From positions 1 to 22,309 of the forward strand of contig JASJEI010000349.1 of NCBI GenBank assembly GCA_030064795.1: a stretch of DNA of 22,309 nucleotides. The letters run 5' to 3'. Under the pieces are notes generated by a model, which was given only the letters and a program-made list of their open reading frames with translations, was not told the origin of the DNA and did no database searches. A program made the translations under genes and the position numbers. Of this stretch, positions 15,913 to 22,309 are shown piece by piece. Each line of letters opens with the position of its first letter. Position 1 is the stretch's first letter. Source of the stretch: Pleurocapsa sp. MO_226.B13 (GTDB lineage: Bacteria; Cyanobacteriota; Cyanobacteriia; Cyanobacteriales; Xenococcaceae).

Positions 15913-17334
15913 TTACTTTTTTCTTCCTCTTGTTTCTGGTAGATCGATAAATACCCTTTGATTTGGTTCAATACCCTCAAGAATTTGAGTTTTGTCTCCC
16001 AGAAATAAACCTACCTTAACAGGCTGGAATTCTGGCCGATTATTTTTTCCTGGGATCATCACTCCTTGTTCGCCATCTTGGGTAAAAATTGCTACGGTAG
16101 GAACTACTAAGCTATCGCTTAGTTCTTCTCCGATAAAGGTGACATCAACATTCATTTTGGAGCGGAGAATACCTTGTCCTGTCAGTAGCTTTACCCGCAC
16201 TTCAAAGGAAGTAACATTTTCTTCAATTACAGCTTCGGGAGCAATACGTTTAATTTCGCCGAGGAATTCTCGCTCTGGATAGGCATCGGCAACAATTTTT
16301 ACCTTTTGTCCTGGTTGTAGTTGACCGATATCTAACTCTGCTACTTTAGCAACTACCTCTAGTCCCTGAGCTAGAGCCAAAATCGAAGTTGCCGAGGCTG
16401 ATGCCGTACTAGAACCAGAAGTACTAGGAGCGACAAAAGAACCTTCTACGGCATATCTTTGGGTGACGATACCATCAAAAGGAGCTTTGACGATACTATC
16501 ATTGTATTGAATTTGCGATCGCTCTAAGGAGGCTTCAGCTTTCTCGAAAGAGGCTTCTAGGGAGGCAATTTCATCGGGGGCGGTTGTCTGTCTTTGTTCT
16601 AAAGCCAACCTAGCTTCTTTGATTTCGGCCTCGATCTGTTCTACTTCTGAACCCCCTGTAGTCCTCAGTTGTTCGAGTCGTTGACGCAGTTCGTTAATAT
16701 TAGATTGGGCATTTTGATAATCATTGCTGATTTCATCAAAAGCATCTTGAGTAATTGCTCCCTGTTCTAAGAGATACTGATTGCGTTTCAAACGCTCTTT
16801 TACCAGTTGGAGACGAGACTCGGCAGCATTAATCTGAGCTTGGGTTTGTTCGATGTCTTTAGGAATTCTATTCTGGACTTGGTTTAAGCGAGCAACAGCT
16901 TGTCTCAGTCTGGCTTGTGCTTGAGCAATTTCAGCATTGACTTTTGCCTTTCCTTCGGCAAAGTTGGCACGACTCTGTTTTAGTTCGGCTTCTGTTTGAG
17001 TAATTTGGTTGGCGAGTTCGGCATTTTCCATGATCGCAAGAGTTTGTCCCGCGCTAACGCGATCGCCCTGCTCTACTAAGAGTTTGACTAAGCGAGCGGG
17101 TTCTTTGGGGCTGACATTGACACTTTTAATTGGTTCGACTCTACCGCTAGCATCAATTTCTACATTTAAATCTGCTTCTGTTACTTCTACAGTTAGAGCA
17201 TTTAAATCGATTTTTCTGCTGGGATTTTTAACTACTTGAAAGGCGACTAAACCGAGGGAAGCTAGGGTTAATGCCAATAATCCCGTGACAATAGCCCGAT
17301 TGTATTTTGATTTACGATTTATAATTGATTTCAT
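15913..17334 (-). CDS. HlyD/MacA-type periplasmic adaptor (membrane fusion protein)
   Basis: 473 aa. One N-terminal membrane anchor (about 13-35). A first half of the barrel-sandwich (lipoyl-like) hairpin contains SGRVEPIKSVNVSPKEPARL and GDRVSAGQTLAIM. A long alpha-helical coiled coil rich in Gln, Glu and Ala (about 105-275) follows, then the second lipoyl half with SIVKAPFDGIVTQRYAVEGSFV, a beta-barrel region and a membrane-proximal domain near the C terminus. This is the architecture of adaptors that link an inner-membrane ABC (MacB-like) or RND transporter to an outer-membrane channel; YLLEQGAITQDAFDE in the helix tip is typical of cyanobacterial examples. No transporter gene is adjacent on this strand (the next gene downstream is convergent), so its partner is elsewhere or upstream of nothing visible here. 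ATG at 17334. Confidence 0.9.
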   Translation of the reverse strand: MKSIINRKSKYNRAIVTGLLALTLASLGLVAFQVVKNPSRKIDLNALTVEVTEADLNVEIDASGRVEPIKSVNVSPKEPARLVKLLVEQGDRVSAGQTLAIMENAELANQITQTEAELKQSRANFAEGKAKVNAEIAQAQARLRQAVARLNQVQNRIPKDIEQTQAQINAAESRLQLVKERLKRNQYLLEQGAITQDAFDEISNDYQNAQSNINELRQRLEQLRTTGGSEVEQIEAEIKEARLALEQRQTTAPDEIASLEASFEKAEASLERSQIQYNDSIVKAPFDGIVTQRYAVEGSFVAPSTSGSSTASASATSILALAQGLEVVAKVAELDIGQLQPGQKVKIVADAYPEREFLGEIKRIAPEAVIEENVTSFEVRVKLLTGQGILRSKMNVDVTFIGEELSDSLVVPTVAIFTQDGEQGVMIPGKNNRPEFQPVKVGLFLGDKTQILEGIEPNQRVFIDLPETRGRKK

Positions 17335-17661
17335 TGATAGGGTATGGTTATTTCTGGCGTTTCGACCGAGCCTCGATTATCAATTTAGTAACGACTAATC
17401 GGGTTCTGGTCGTCATAGTCAGTAGCTTTACTAGTTAATTTAAGGATTTAAATGAAGATATATAACTATTTCGCGCCTCCTCAGTTATCATCTTCTAACT
17501 TTATGTTAACTTTATTATTTATCAAAAAACAGGATTTAGCTTTAAATCAATAGCACTAGTTCGATCTACAAGCTCGATCGCCTCAAGAAAATTTGCCGTT
17601 AGGTAAGAGAATGAAGTAACTTGAGAGTATTAATCAACGTTGAAAATTTACAAATAGTACT
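17335..17661. other. Divergent promoter spacer
   Basis: 327 bp between the divergent adaptor and TPR genes. AT-rich, with an imperfect dyad CGATTA...TAATCG at about 17374-17401 and a HIP1-related CTCGATCGCCTC near 17573. No ribosome binding site is obvious in front of the TPR gene, and no RNA gene is recognised. Confidence 0.35.
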
Positions 17662-18567
17662 GTGCCTAAACTTAACTGGTTAATTTCTCTCATAGCTTGT
17701 GCTGGCATTTCTAGTCTATCTTTGCCAGTTAGGGGACAAGCTGTACTACCATATGTACCCAAACTAGATTCAGAAAAGTTAGAAACACAAGGACTACAGT
17801 TGCTACAAGATGCCGTTCAACTGATTCGGTTTCAGCAGTATGACTTGGCATTGCCTAGAGCGGAATTAGCAACTCAATTAGCTCCGAAAAATTACGAAGT
17901 TTGGTTTATTTTGGGGAGTCTGTATATCCAGCAGCAAGAAATAGAACAAGGGGTAAAAGTTCTCGAAAAAGCGGAATCTCTAGCACCAGAACAAGAAGGA
18001 ATTTTATTTAGCTTGGGGAATGCCTACTTTCAACAGGGAAACTATGAAGCAGCTAGAGAAAAGCTAGAAAAAGGATTGGAAATCGAAGAAAATTCCCCAG
18101 AAGCACTGTTCGATCTGGGTAACACTTACCTTAAGTTATCCGAATTTGATAAGGCAATCGACTCCTACGAAGAAGCTTACGCCCTAGAAGCGACTTTTTG
18201 GCCCGCATTGAATAATGTCGGTTTAGTAGAATACGAACAGGGCGATCGCGATGAAGCAATGGAAAAATGGGAAGAGGTAATCGAAGTAGATAGTCAGCAA
18301 GCAGAACCCCAGTTAGCCTTGGCAGTAGCTTTATTTACTGAAGGAGAAGTTGAGGAAGCGATCACCATGGGGAAAGCAGCTTTAGAGTTGGATAGTCGCT
18401 ATGCAGATATTCAATTTCTCATAGATAATCTTTGGGGAGAACAGTTAATCGAAGATACTCGCAAGTTTTTGAGCAACCCTGAAATACAAGAAATTGTCTC
18501 TAGTTTCGAGCAAATAACTCCAGAAGCAGAGGAAGAGGAAGAATCACAGCTATCTCCTACTCCCTAA
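17662..18567 (+). CDS. Secreted tetratricopeptide-repeat protein
   Basis: 301 aa starting at GTG 17662. A signal peptide (hydrophobic 5-21, then VRG-Q) exports it. At least five TPR units follow from about 45 to 250; the clearest are IEENSPEALFDLGNTYLKLSEFDKAIDSYEEAY-like units with the W-LG-Y-A-F-A-P pattern around 80-185. The C terminus is a highly acidic tail (EAEEEEE) ending SQLSPTP. TPR domains mediate protein-protein contacts; in the cyanobacterial periplasm or thylakoid lumen such proteins often assist complex assembly, but no specific partner can be named. No clear ribosome binding site. A small open frame starts four bases after the stop and may be coupled. Confidence 0.85.
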   Translation: MPKLNWLISLIACAGISSLSLPVRGQAVLPYVPKLDSEKLETQGLQLLQDAVQLIRFQQYDLALPRAELATQLAPKNYEVWFILGSLYIQQQEIEQGVKVLEKAESLAPEQEGILFSLGNAYFQQGNYEAAREKLEKGLEIEENSPEALFDLGNTYLKLSEFDKAIDSYEEAYALEATFWPALNNVGLVEYEQGDRDEAMEKWEEVIEVDSQQAEPQLALAVALFTEGEVEEAITMGKAALELDSRYADIQFLIDNLWGEQLIEDTRKFLSNPEIQEIVSSFEQITPEAEEEEESQLSPTP

Positions 18568-18571
18568 CTCG

Positions 18572-18886
18572 ATTTTTGTCTCACTTGCTTGTTTCTCGCT
18601 GGCAAAAGCGATCGCCCTTATTGGCATCAGAACTTCTACACCATCGATCGCACAAGCCCCCGATAAAATAGCAAGTAAAATAGATGGTTTCTCTTTTGAG
18701 TATACGTGCGAGAATACGGACAATATAGATGTTAATGAGGAAGGTTTGAGCTTTATCGAACGTACCAACCGCAGGCTTCAAGCAGACATCATAAGGCAGA
18801 CAACCGAGCAATGGGATGAGTTGGCAAATGAGCTACTAACCGCGATTAAAACAAAGATAGAATCTAATCAAGAGCGTTCCAGCTAA
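18572..18886 (+). CDS. Possible small secreted protein lacking a standard start codon
   Basis: An open frame of 104 codons ends at TAA 18884-18886. The first part (IFVSLACFSLAKAIALIGI) is hydrophobic and is followed by STPSIAQA|PD, which looks like a signal peptidase site. The mature part is hydrophilic (KIDGFSFEYTCENTDNI, then ERTNRRLQADIIRQTTEQWDELANELL). The frame contains no ATG, GTG or TTG before residue 58; ATT at 18572, four bases after the TPR stop, is the only candidate that would keep the signal peptide. It is either an ATT-initiated gene coupled to the TPR gene, a gene whose start codon was lost, or decayed sequence. I do not recognise the family. Confidence 0.35.
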   Translation: MFVSLACFSLAKAIALIGIRTSTPSIAQAPDKIASKIDGFSFEYTCENTDNIDVNEEGLSFIERTNRRLQADIIRQTTEQWDELANELLTAIKTKIESNQERSS

Positions 18887-18955
18887 TCCAAACACTACAC
18901 CACTGAGAAGTGGAAACGAAGCTAAGTAGATCGGCTTCTTGAAAGAGAAGAACAT
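18836..18955 (-). CDS. Small single-span membrane peptide or gene fragment
   Basis: From ATG 18955 the minus strand encodes 39 aa: MFFSFKKPIYLASF, then a hydrophobic span PLLSGVVFGLAGTLLIRF and a short tail. The frame stays open upstream to 19030 (before TAA), reading EFFVDRPKSDPKLAFVLETVDNL, which is protein-like; GTG at 18967 with GGAG just before it is another possible start. Its 3' end overlaps the preceding plus-strand frame by 51 bp tail to tail. It may be an intact small membrane protein or the truncated rest of a larger gene. The family is not recognised. Confidence 0.35.
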   Translation of the reverse strand: MFFSFKKPIYLASFPLLSGVVFGLAGTLLIRFYLCFNRG

Positions 18956-19080
18956 CAAATTATCCACTGTCTCCAGAACAAAAGCAAGTTTGGGATCGCT
19001 TTTCGGGCGATCGACGAAAAACTCACGATTTTACTACATAGAATTTATCTCACTAAAAACTGATAGAGATAGTTTGGTAG

Positions 19081-19902
19081 CTATTGAGAATTTACCTGGT
19101 TTCCCTTGAGAGATACACGAGTATAAGCATAGTAATGTTCTGCCTCTACCAGTGAAGTTATTTGAAGTACTCCCAACCATCTACGATCGCTGTCATCAGT
19201 AATTTCCCAGTTGCGCCAGATAGAATTTTCCTTATTACCGCGATCGATTTCCTCCCATCCTTCTCGTTCAAAGTAGGTAGCGTAATGTGACATTAACTCG
19301 TCTAAACTGAGAGCGGTTTGCAACTTAGCCTCCGCGCTAGATTGAAGATCGCCGTTTCCTCCTGAAGCTCTGATAATCTTTAAGTTTGGTGGAGAAGGTA
19401 AGATTGGTAGTGGAGCGTAAGTGATTCTTGGTCTGCTGGGATTATCTAGCTCCCAAATATCGAGCAATACTCTAGTAATACTTTCTGTTTGAGATTCTTG
19501 AGACGACTGTGTAGGAATTGCTTCAATATCGAGTTCCCTATTTTGAGCTAAATTAACAAAATGCTTATAATCCAGAGTTGGAAAAGAAGAAGGAACAAAA
19601 CACCTAGATTCCATACCGATAACTTCTGCTTGCCAGCTTGTGTTGAGGCGATCGCGATAAAAATAATACAGTTGACGAGGTTCTAGTCTGACATCAAAAA
19701 AAATCTGAGTTCTGTAAAGCCATTCATCGCGGTGAGTAACGCTGCCGATAATAATTGGATTTGGAGGTAATGGAATATCGTCAGGAAAGGATTCTGGTAG
19801 TTTGCCTGCAATAACTTCTGTTTCTACGCCTTCTGGCGAATGTATTAAACGTTCAATTAATTTGTAAAGAGAATTAAGATTGTCGTGTGAAAATGAAATC
19901 AT
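19081..19902 (-). CDS. Unknown protein with two internal repeats
   Basis: 273 aa, no signal peptide or membrane span. I do not recognise a named family. Two similar halves are visible. Residues about 45-150 start PLPPNPIIIGSV and contain TQIFFDVRLEPRQLYYFYRDRL followed by TSW. Residues about 167-266 start LPSPPNLKIIRAS and contain KLQTALSLDELMSHYATYF followed by EGW. In both, a beta-strand-like start is followed by a helix with a YY-F/Y-x-x-x-L or Y-x-x-YF core and a Trp, and later a D/E-rich strand pair; this suggests duplication of one alpha/beta domain. It lies 28 bp downstream of the SdpI-like gene on the same strand and was probably cotranscribed with it. Proteins of this look occur in cyanobacteria as hypotheticals. 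Confidence 0.75.
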   Translation of the reverse strand: MISFSHDNLNSLYKLIERLIHSPEGVETEVIAGKLPESFPDDIPLPPNPIIIGSVTHRDEWLYRTQIFFDVRLEPRQLYYFYRDRLNTSWQAEVIGMESRCFVPSSFPTLDYKHFVNLAQNRELDIEAIPTQSSQESQTESITRVLLDIWELDNPSRPRITYAPLPILPSPPNLKIIRASGGNGDLQSSAEAKLQTALSLDELMSHYATYFEREGWEEIDRGNKENSIWRNWEITDDSDRRWLGVLQITSLVEAEHYYAYTRVSLKGNQVNSQ

Positions 19903-19930
19903 TAGACAAAATTGGCTATTATTTACTATT

Positions 19931-20262
19931 TTAGAGACGATTTAGGTACAAAAAGCTGCGAACAACCGCTACTAAAAGCGCGCCTATAAATACCGCCAAA
20001 TTAATTGTCTGAGCGATAGTTGAACCAAGGCGATCGAAAAGCAACCCCACGATCGCAGCAGTTACGGCGATCGCAACTCCCGACCACAGCAGATTGTAAC
20101 CTGCTGCTCGATTTGCTGCATACCAAATGCTTTCGCTGGAAAAGGTTTTAGCAACTCGAAATCCATACCAGTTATTAGGTGGCACTTTTTCAAGAATGAG
20201 GGGATGCCGAGCCCAATGAGAAGAAGTCCAACCAACAGCCACACTAAAGATGTGTTTTTCAT
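19931..20262 (-). pseudogene. SdpI-family membrane protein with a single-base frameshift
   Basis: Starting at ATG 20262, the frame reads MKNTSLVWLLVGLLLIGLGIP, a clear first membrane span. The rest of the family pattern continues only in the next frame: PLILEKVPPNNWYGFRVAK, SSESIWYAANRAAGYNLL, then two more spans and a C terminus SFLYLNRL. PNNWYGFR and IWYAANRAAG are hallmark stretches of SdpI/YhfL-type proteins, whose Bacillus member gives immunity to the SdpC toxin; most relatives have unknown roles. One added C in the C4 run (G4 on the plus strand, 20200-20203) would restore a 110-aa protein. This is either a true pseudogene, a phase-variable homopolymer, or a sequencing error. Confidence 0.8.
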
Positions 20263-20387
20263 CTGCAAGAATCTCAAAATCAAACTAAAGTCCCAGGGTA
20301 GTCAATCGAAATTAGGAATTAAGTCTCTGGTGAATCATCAAAGCAATATTTTACGCTCGATATTCAATAATAAATCTTGGATGTGAA

Positions 20388-20963
20388 ATGTTTTCTCGTC
20401 TTCGGCAACTTAAAACCTATCCTTTTGGCTTATTTCTCTGGTTGGAATGGATTTTATTAGGCTCGGCACTTCTATCGGCACTTCTAGTAGATTTACCCAA
20501 TACCTATGTATGGGCGGAATTTAATAATCCTGATGTTTCGTCCCAGATGGGATTTATACTTTCTTTGTTATCTATGCTGGCATTAGGGATAATAGGCTTA
20601 AGGTTTCCTCACAAGTCCCATAAATGGCGTTATTTCTGGTTACAAGTTGCTTTAATTTGGCTACCGACTATTTATAATTACAAAATTTCTTTATCTCTGT
20701 TTTTATATTTAATTGTGGTTATACGTAACGGTCTTGTGTTTAAACCAAAGACGTGTCAAATAGCCAACATTCTTTTATTCTTATCTTTTGTTCCATCTTT
20801 CAGGTCTTTGCCTAACTTTGAGGAATATAAAGCCCTTTTATGGAGATACCAAGCTATGACCTACGAAGATTTCCAGGGGTTGTGGATTACAATAATCATC
20901 AGCGGACTTGTTCTGTATGCCCTATGTATAATTCTTTTCTGGGTGTTGGTTAATGTTTTATAG
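20388..20963 (+). pseudogene. Membrane sensor half of a histidine kinase, truncated
   Basis: 191 aa with about five or six hydrophobic segments (first about 11-34, last about 168-190). The N terminus, LKTYPFGLFLWLEWILLGSALLSALL-like, resembles the membrane module found at the start of a group of cyanobacterial NarL-type sensor kinases. In those proteins the last span is followed by a coiled coil and the HisKA_3/HATPase domains. Here the frame ends right after the last span (FWVLVNVL, TAG at 20961-20963) and only 117 bp later tnpB begins, so the kinase half is absent from the window. Either the TnpB element cut the gene, or this is a stand-alone membrane protein. If the element is the cause, the rest of the kinase should lie beyond 22309. 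Confidence 0.5.
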
Positions 20964-21012
20964 GTAAGCCTGGGAATACTTATTTCTTTTAAGAAATTGA
21001 GATGAGAAGGCT

Positions 21013-21048
21013 ACAAAACAAAGTGGCTCGATGCCATATTTGTTTTGT
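21013..21048 (+). repeat. Left-end hairpin of the TnpB element
   Basis: Perfect ten-base arms ACAAAACAAA (21013-21022) and TTTGTTTTGT (21039-21048), with an inner stem TGGC (21024-21027) and GCCA (21033-21036) around TCGAT. This is the kind of imperfect subterminal hairpin that TnpA Y1 transposases recognise. It ends 32 bases before the tnpB start, so it may also affect tnpB expression. Confidence 0.7.
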
Positions 21049-21080
21049 TATTTTTATACTCAATATGTTAGCATAAAATC

Positions 21081-22298
21081 ATGTTTGTACTAGAGTATAA
21101 AATCAAAGCTAAACAAGATCAACTGGCAGCAATTGACGAAGCGATTAGGACTGGTCAATTTGTCAGAAACAAAGCTTTGCGCTATTGGCTGGATAACAAG
21201 GGAGTCAATAAATATGACTTAAACAAGTATTGTCGAATCATAGCCAAAGAATATAGTTTTGCTTCGGAATTAAACTCTACTGCTAGACAGTCATCAGCCG
21301 AACGAGCTTGGAGCGCAATTAGTCGTTTTTTTGACAATTGCAAGAAACAAGTAAAAGGGAAGAAAGGTTTCCCAAAGTTTAAAAAATATTCTCGCTCAGT
21401 TGAATACAAACAATCTGGATGGAAGCTAGACGAAGCTACTAAAAAACATATTACCTTTACCGATAAAAAAGGTATAGGTAGAGTAAAACTTGTCGGTTCA
21501 AAAGACATATATTTTTACCAACCTAAACTTATAAAACGGGTTCGATTGATACGCAGAGCCGATGGTTACTACTGTCAGTTTTGTATTGCGATTGAGGTAT
21601 TTGAAGATGTTGAACCTACGGGTAAAGCAATTGGTTTAGATGTAGGCTTGAAATATTTCTACGCTGATAGTGCCGGTCATACTGAGGTTAATCCTAGATT
21701 TTCTAGGCAGGGTGAAAAGAGATTAAATAAGCTCAATCGTCGTAAGTCTAGAAAATATAGAAAAGGACAAAAGCAAACCAATAATTATCATAAAGCGAGA
21801 AATCGTTACGCTCTTTTACACCTGAGAATAAGTAGACAACGGGAAGAACACGCTAAGAAAGTAGCGCGTACCGTATGTACTTCTAACGATTGTATTGTCT
21901 ATGAAGACTTACAGGTCAAGAATTTAGTCCGTAACAGCAAACTATCTAAATCAATATCTGATGCTGGTTGGACTCAATTCCGTAGATGGATAGAATATTT
22001 TGGCTGGAAGATGGGCAAAATAACCGTTGCTGTTCCACCACAATACACATCTCAAGATTGTCCCTCATGCGGGAAACGAGTTAAAAAATCTCTCTCAACT
22101 CGCACTCATGTTTGCAGTTGTGGGTATACGGAAGATAGAGATATAGCAGCTAGCATTAATATCCTAAAACAAGGATTATGTACCGCAGGGCATGCGGGAA
22201 CTTACGCTTTAGGAGATTTGCCCTCTTGGTCAGTTGGTGCAAACCTGTTGGCTAATGGCGAGTCGTTGAGTAAAGAATCCCTTACGCCTTTAGGCTAA
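21081..22298 (+). CDS. tnpB: RNA-guided nuclease TnpB
   Basis: 405 aa, the common TnpB length. The N-terminal part (1-150) has the usual FVRNKALRYWL start and KGFPKFKKYSRS (95-106). The split RuvC domain is complete: D187 in IGLDVGL (184-190), E275 in VYEDLQVKNL (273-282) and D354 in EDRDIAASIN (351-360). A zinc ribbon lies between: C327-x2-C330 and C345-x-C347. The residue after D354-I is Ala where many TnpBs have Asn (DxNA); this variant is known in other relatives. TnpB cuts DNA next to a short TAM under guidance of an RNA made from the element's right end, which favours element retention. All active residues are present, so it is probably functional. The stop codon lies inside the right-end hairpin. 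Confidence 0.95.
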   Translation: MFVLEYKIKAKQDQLAAIDEAIRTGQFVRNKALRYWLDNKGVNKYDLNKYCRIIAKEYSFASELNSTARQSSAERAWSAISRFFDNCKKQVKGKKGFPKFKKYSRSVEYKQSGWKLDEATKKHITFTDKKGIGRVKLVGSKDIYFYQPKLIKRVRLIRRADGYYCQFCIAIEVFEDVEPTGKAIGLDVGLKYFYADSAGHTEVNPRFSRQGEKRLNKLNRRKSRKYRKGQKQTNNYHKARNRYALLHLRISRQREEHAKKVARTVCTSNDCIVYEDLQVKNLVRNSKLSKSISDAGWTQFRRWIEYFGWKMGKITVAVPPQYTSQDCPSCGKRVKKSLSTRTHVCSCGYTEDRDIAASINILKQGLCTAGHAGTYALGDLPSWSVGANLLANGESLSKESLTPLG

Positions 22299-22309
22299 GG
22301 GAGTGTCAA
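22150..22309 (+). ncRNA. Probable reRNA (omega RNA) scaffold
   Basis: By analogy with ISDra2 and other TnpB elements, the guide RNA covers the 3' end of tnpB and the right end of the element, and its guide part comes from DNA flanking the right end, which here would begin just past the window. The left limit is a guess. The strong hairpin at 22278-22302 is the part visible in sequence. Confidence 0.45.
22278..22302 (+). repeat. Right-end hairpin of the TnpB element
   Basis: TCCCTTA (22278-22284) pairs with TAAGGGA (22296-22302), and after a one-base bulge (C22285) GCCT pairs with AGGC around TT. That gives eleven base pairs. The tnpB stop TAA (22296-22298) forms part of the stem. Confidence 0.85.

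Larger units (their letters stand above)
20960..22309 (+). mobile_element. TnpB-only IS200/IS605-type element (IS1341-like)
   Basis: A tnpB gene flanked by two subterminal hairpins, one at 21013-21048 and one at 22278-22302, without a tnpA gene. The window's final bases are TCAA, seven bases after the right hairpin; TCAA is the right cleavage site known for IS608-like elements, so the right end is probably at 22309. The left end is uncertain and is placed at the point where the kinase reading frame breaks (about 20960). Without TnpA it would need a transposase supplied by a relative. Confidence 0.7.

Noticed and set aside
18550..18811. Two minus-strand frames after the TPR gene
   Set aside because: No family features; the plus-strand frame here has a better protein-like profile with a signal peptide.
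20204..20386. 60-codon plus-strand frame opposite the SdpI-like gene
   Set aside because: Runs antisense to the conserved start of the SdpI-family gene and lacks family features.
20982..20997. ATTTCTT/AAGAAAT hairpin as terminator of the kinase fragment
   Set aside because: The stem is short and AT-only with a two-base loop and no T-run after it.

Overview
The window is cyanobacterial. The palindrome GCGATCGC (HIP1), usually inside a longer GGCGATCGCC-like form, occurs about twenty times in 22 kb, which is diagnostic of many cyanobacterial genomes. Base composition is moderately AT-rich, heptanucleotide STRR-type tandem repeats are present, and several proteins (GH100 neutral invertase, UPF0182 protein, YHS protein, PAS-CheR remnant) are of types well known in filamentous and baeocystous cyanobacteria. 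The lineage cannot be narrowed further from this sequence alone.

Left part (1-2990): the 3' remnant of a PAS-containing signalling gene carrying a HIP1-centred palindrome, a small inverted-repeat element, a GH100 invertase (+), a convergent secreted GH24 lysozyme (-), and a repeat-rich spacer. Centre-left (2991-8870, minus strand): a five-gene unit read from 8870 leftward, made of a polyprenyl-phosphate-sugar type GT2 with membrane tail, a second GT2 overlapping it by ATGA, a PAPS sulfotransferase, an LPG-synthase/UPF0104 membrane protein and a GT-C-like multi-span protein. Together they look like a pathway for a sulfated surface glycan or glycolipid; its product cannot be read from sequence.

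Centre-right (8871-15246): a 579-bp AT-rich spacer, the 909-aa UPF0182 membrane protein, a cluster of MITE-like repeats with two 100-bp direct copies (93/100 identical), the gutted pseudogene of an M14 zinc carboxypeptidase with RTX repeats, and a stand-alone hydantoinase/oxoprolinase B subunit whose stop codon lies in a heptad tandem repeat.

Right part (15247-22309): a secreted YHS-domain protein with six NPCAxx repeats, an orphan HlyD/MacA-type adaptor (-), a secreted TPR protein (+), a small open frame without a normal start codon, an unnamed two-repeat protein (-), an SdpI-family gene broken by one missing base in a C-run (-), the membrane-sensor half of a histidine kinase, and a TnpB-only IS200/IS605-type element. 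The element's right-end hairpin contains the tnpB stop codon, and it appears to end at the last base of the window (TCAA). The kinase gene stops just before this element and is probably cut by it.

Overall the window mixes housekeeping genes, one coherent glycan/sulfation operon and a high density of gene decay and small repeats. I see no CRISPR array, no tRNA or rRNA, and no recognisable new defence system; the most tractable unusual items are the TnpB element, the NPCAxx-YHS protein and the sulfated-glycan operon.
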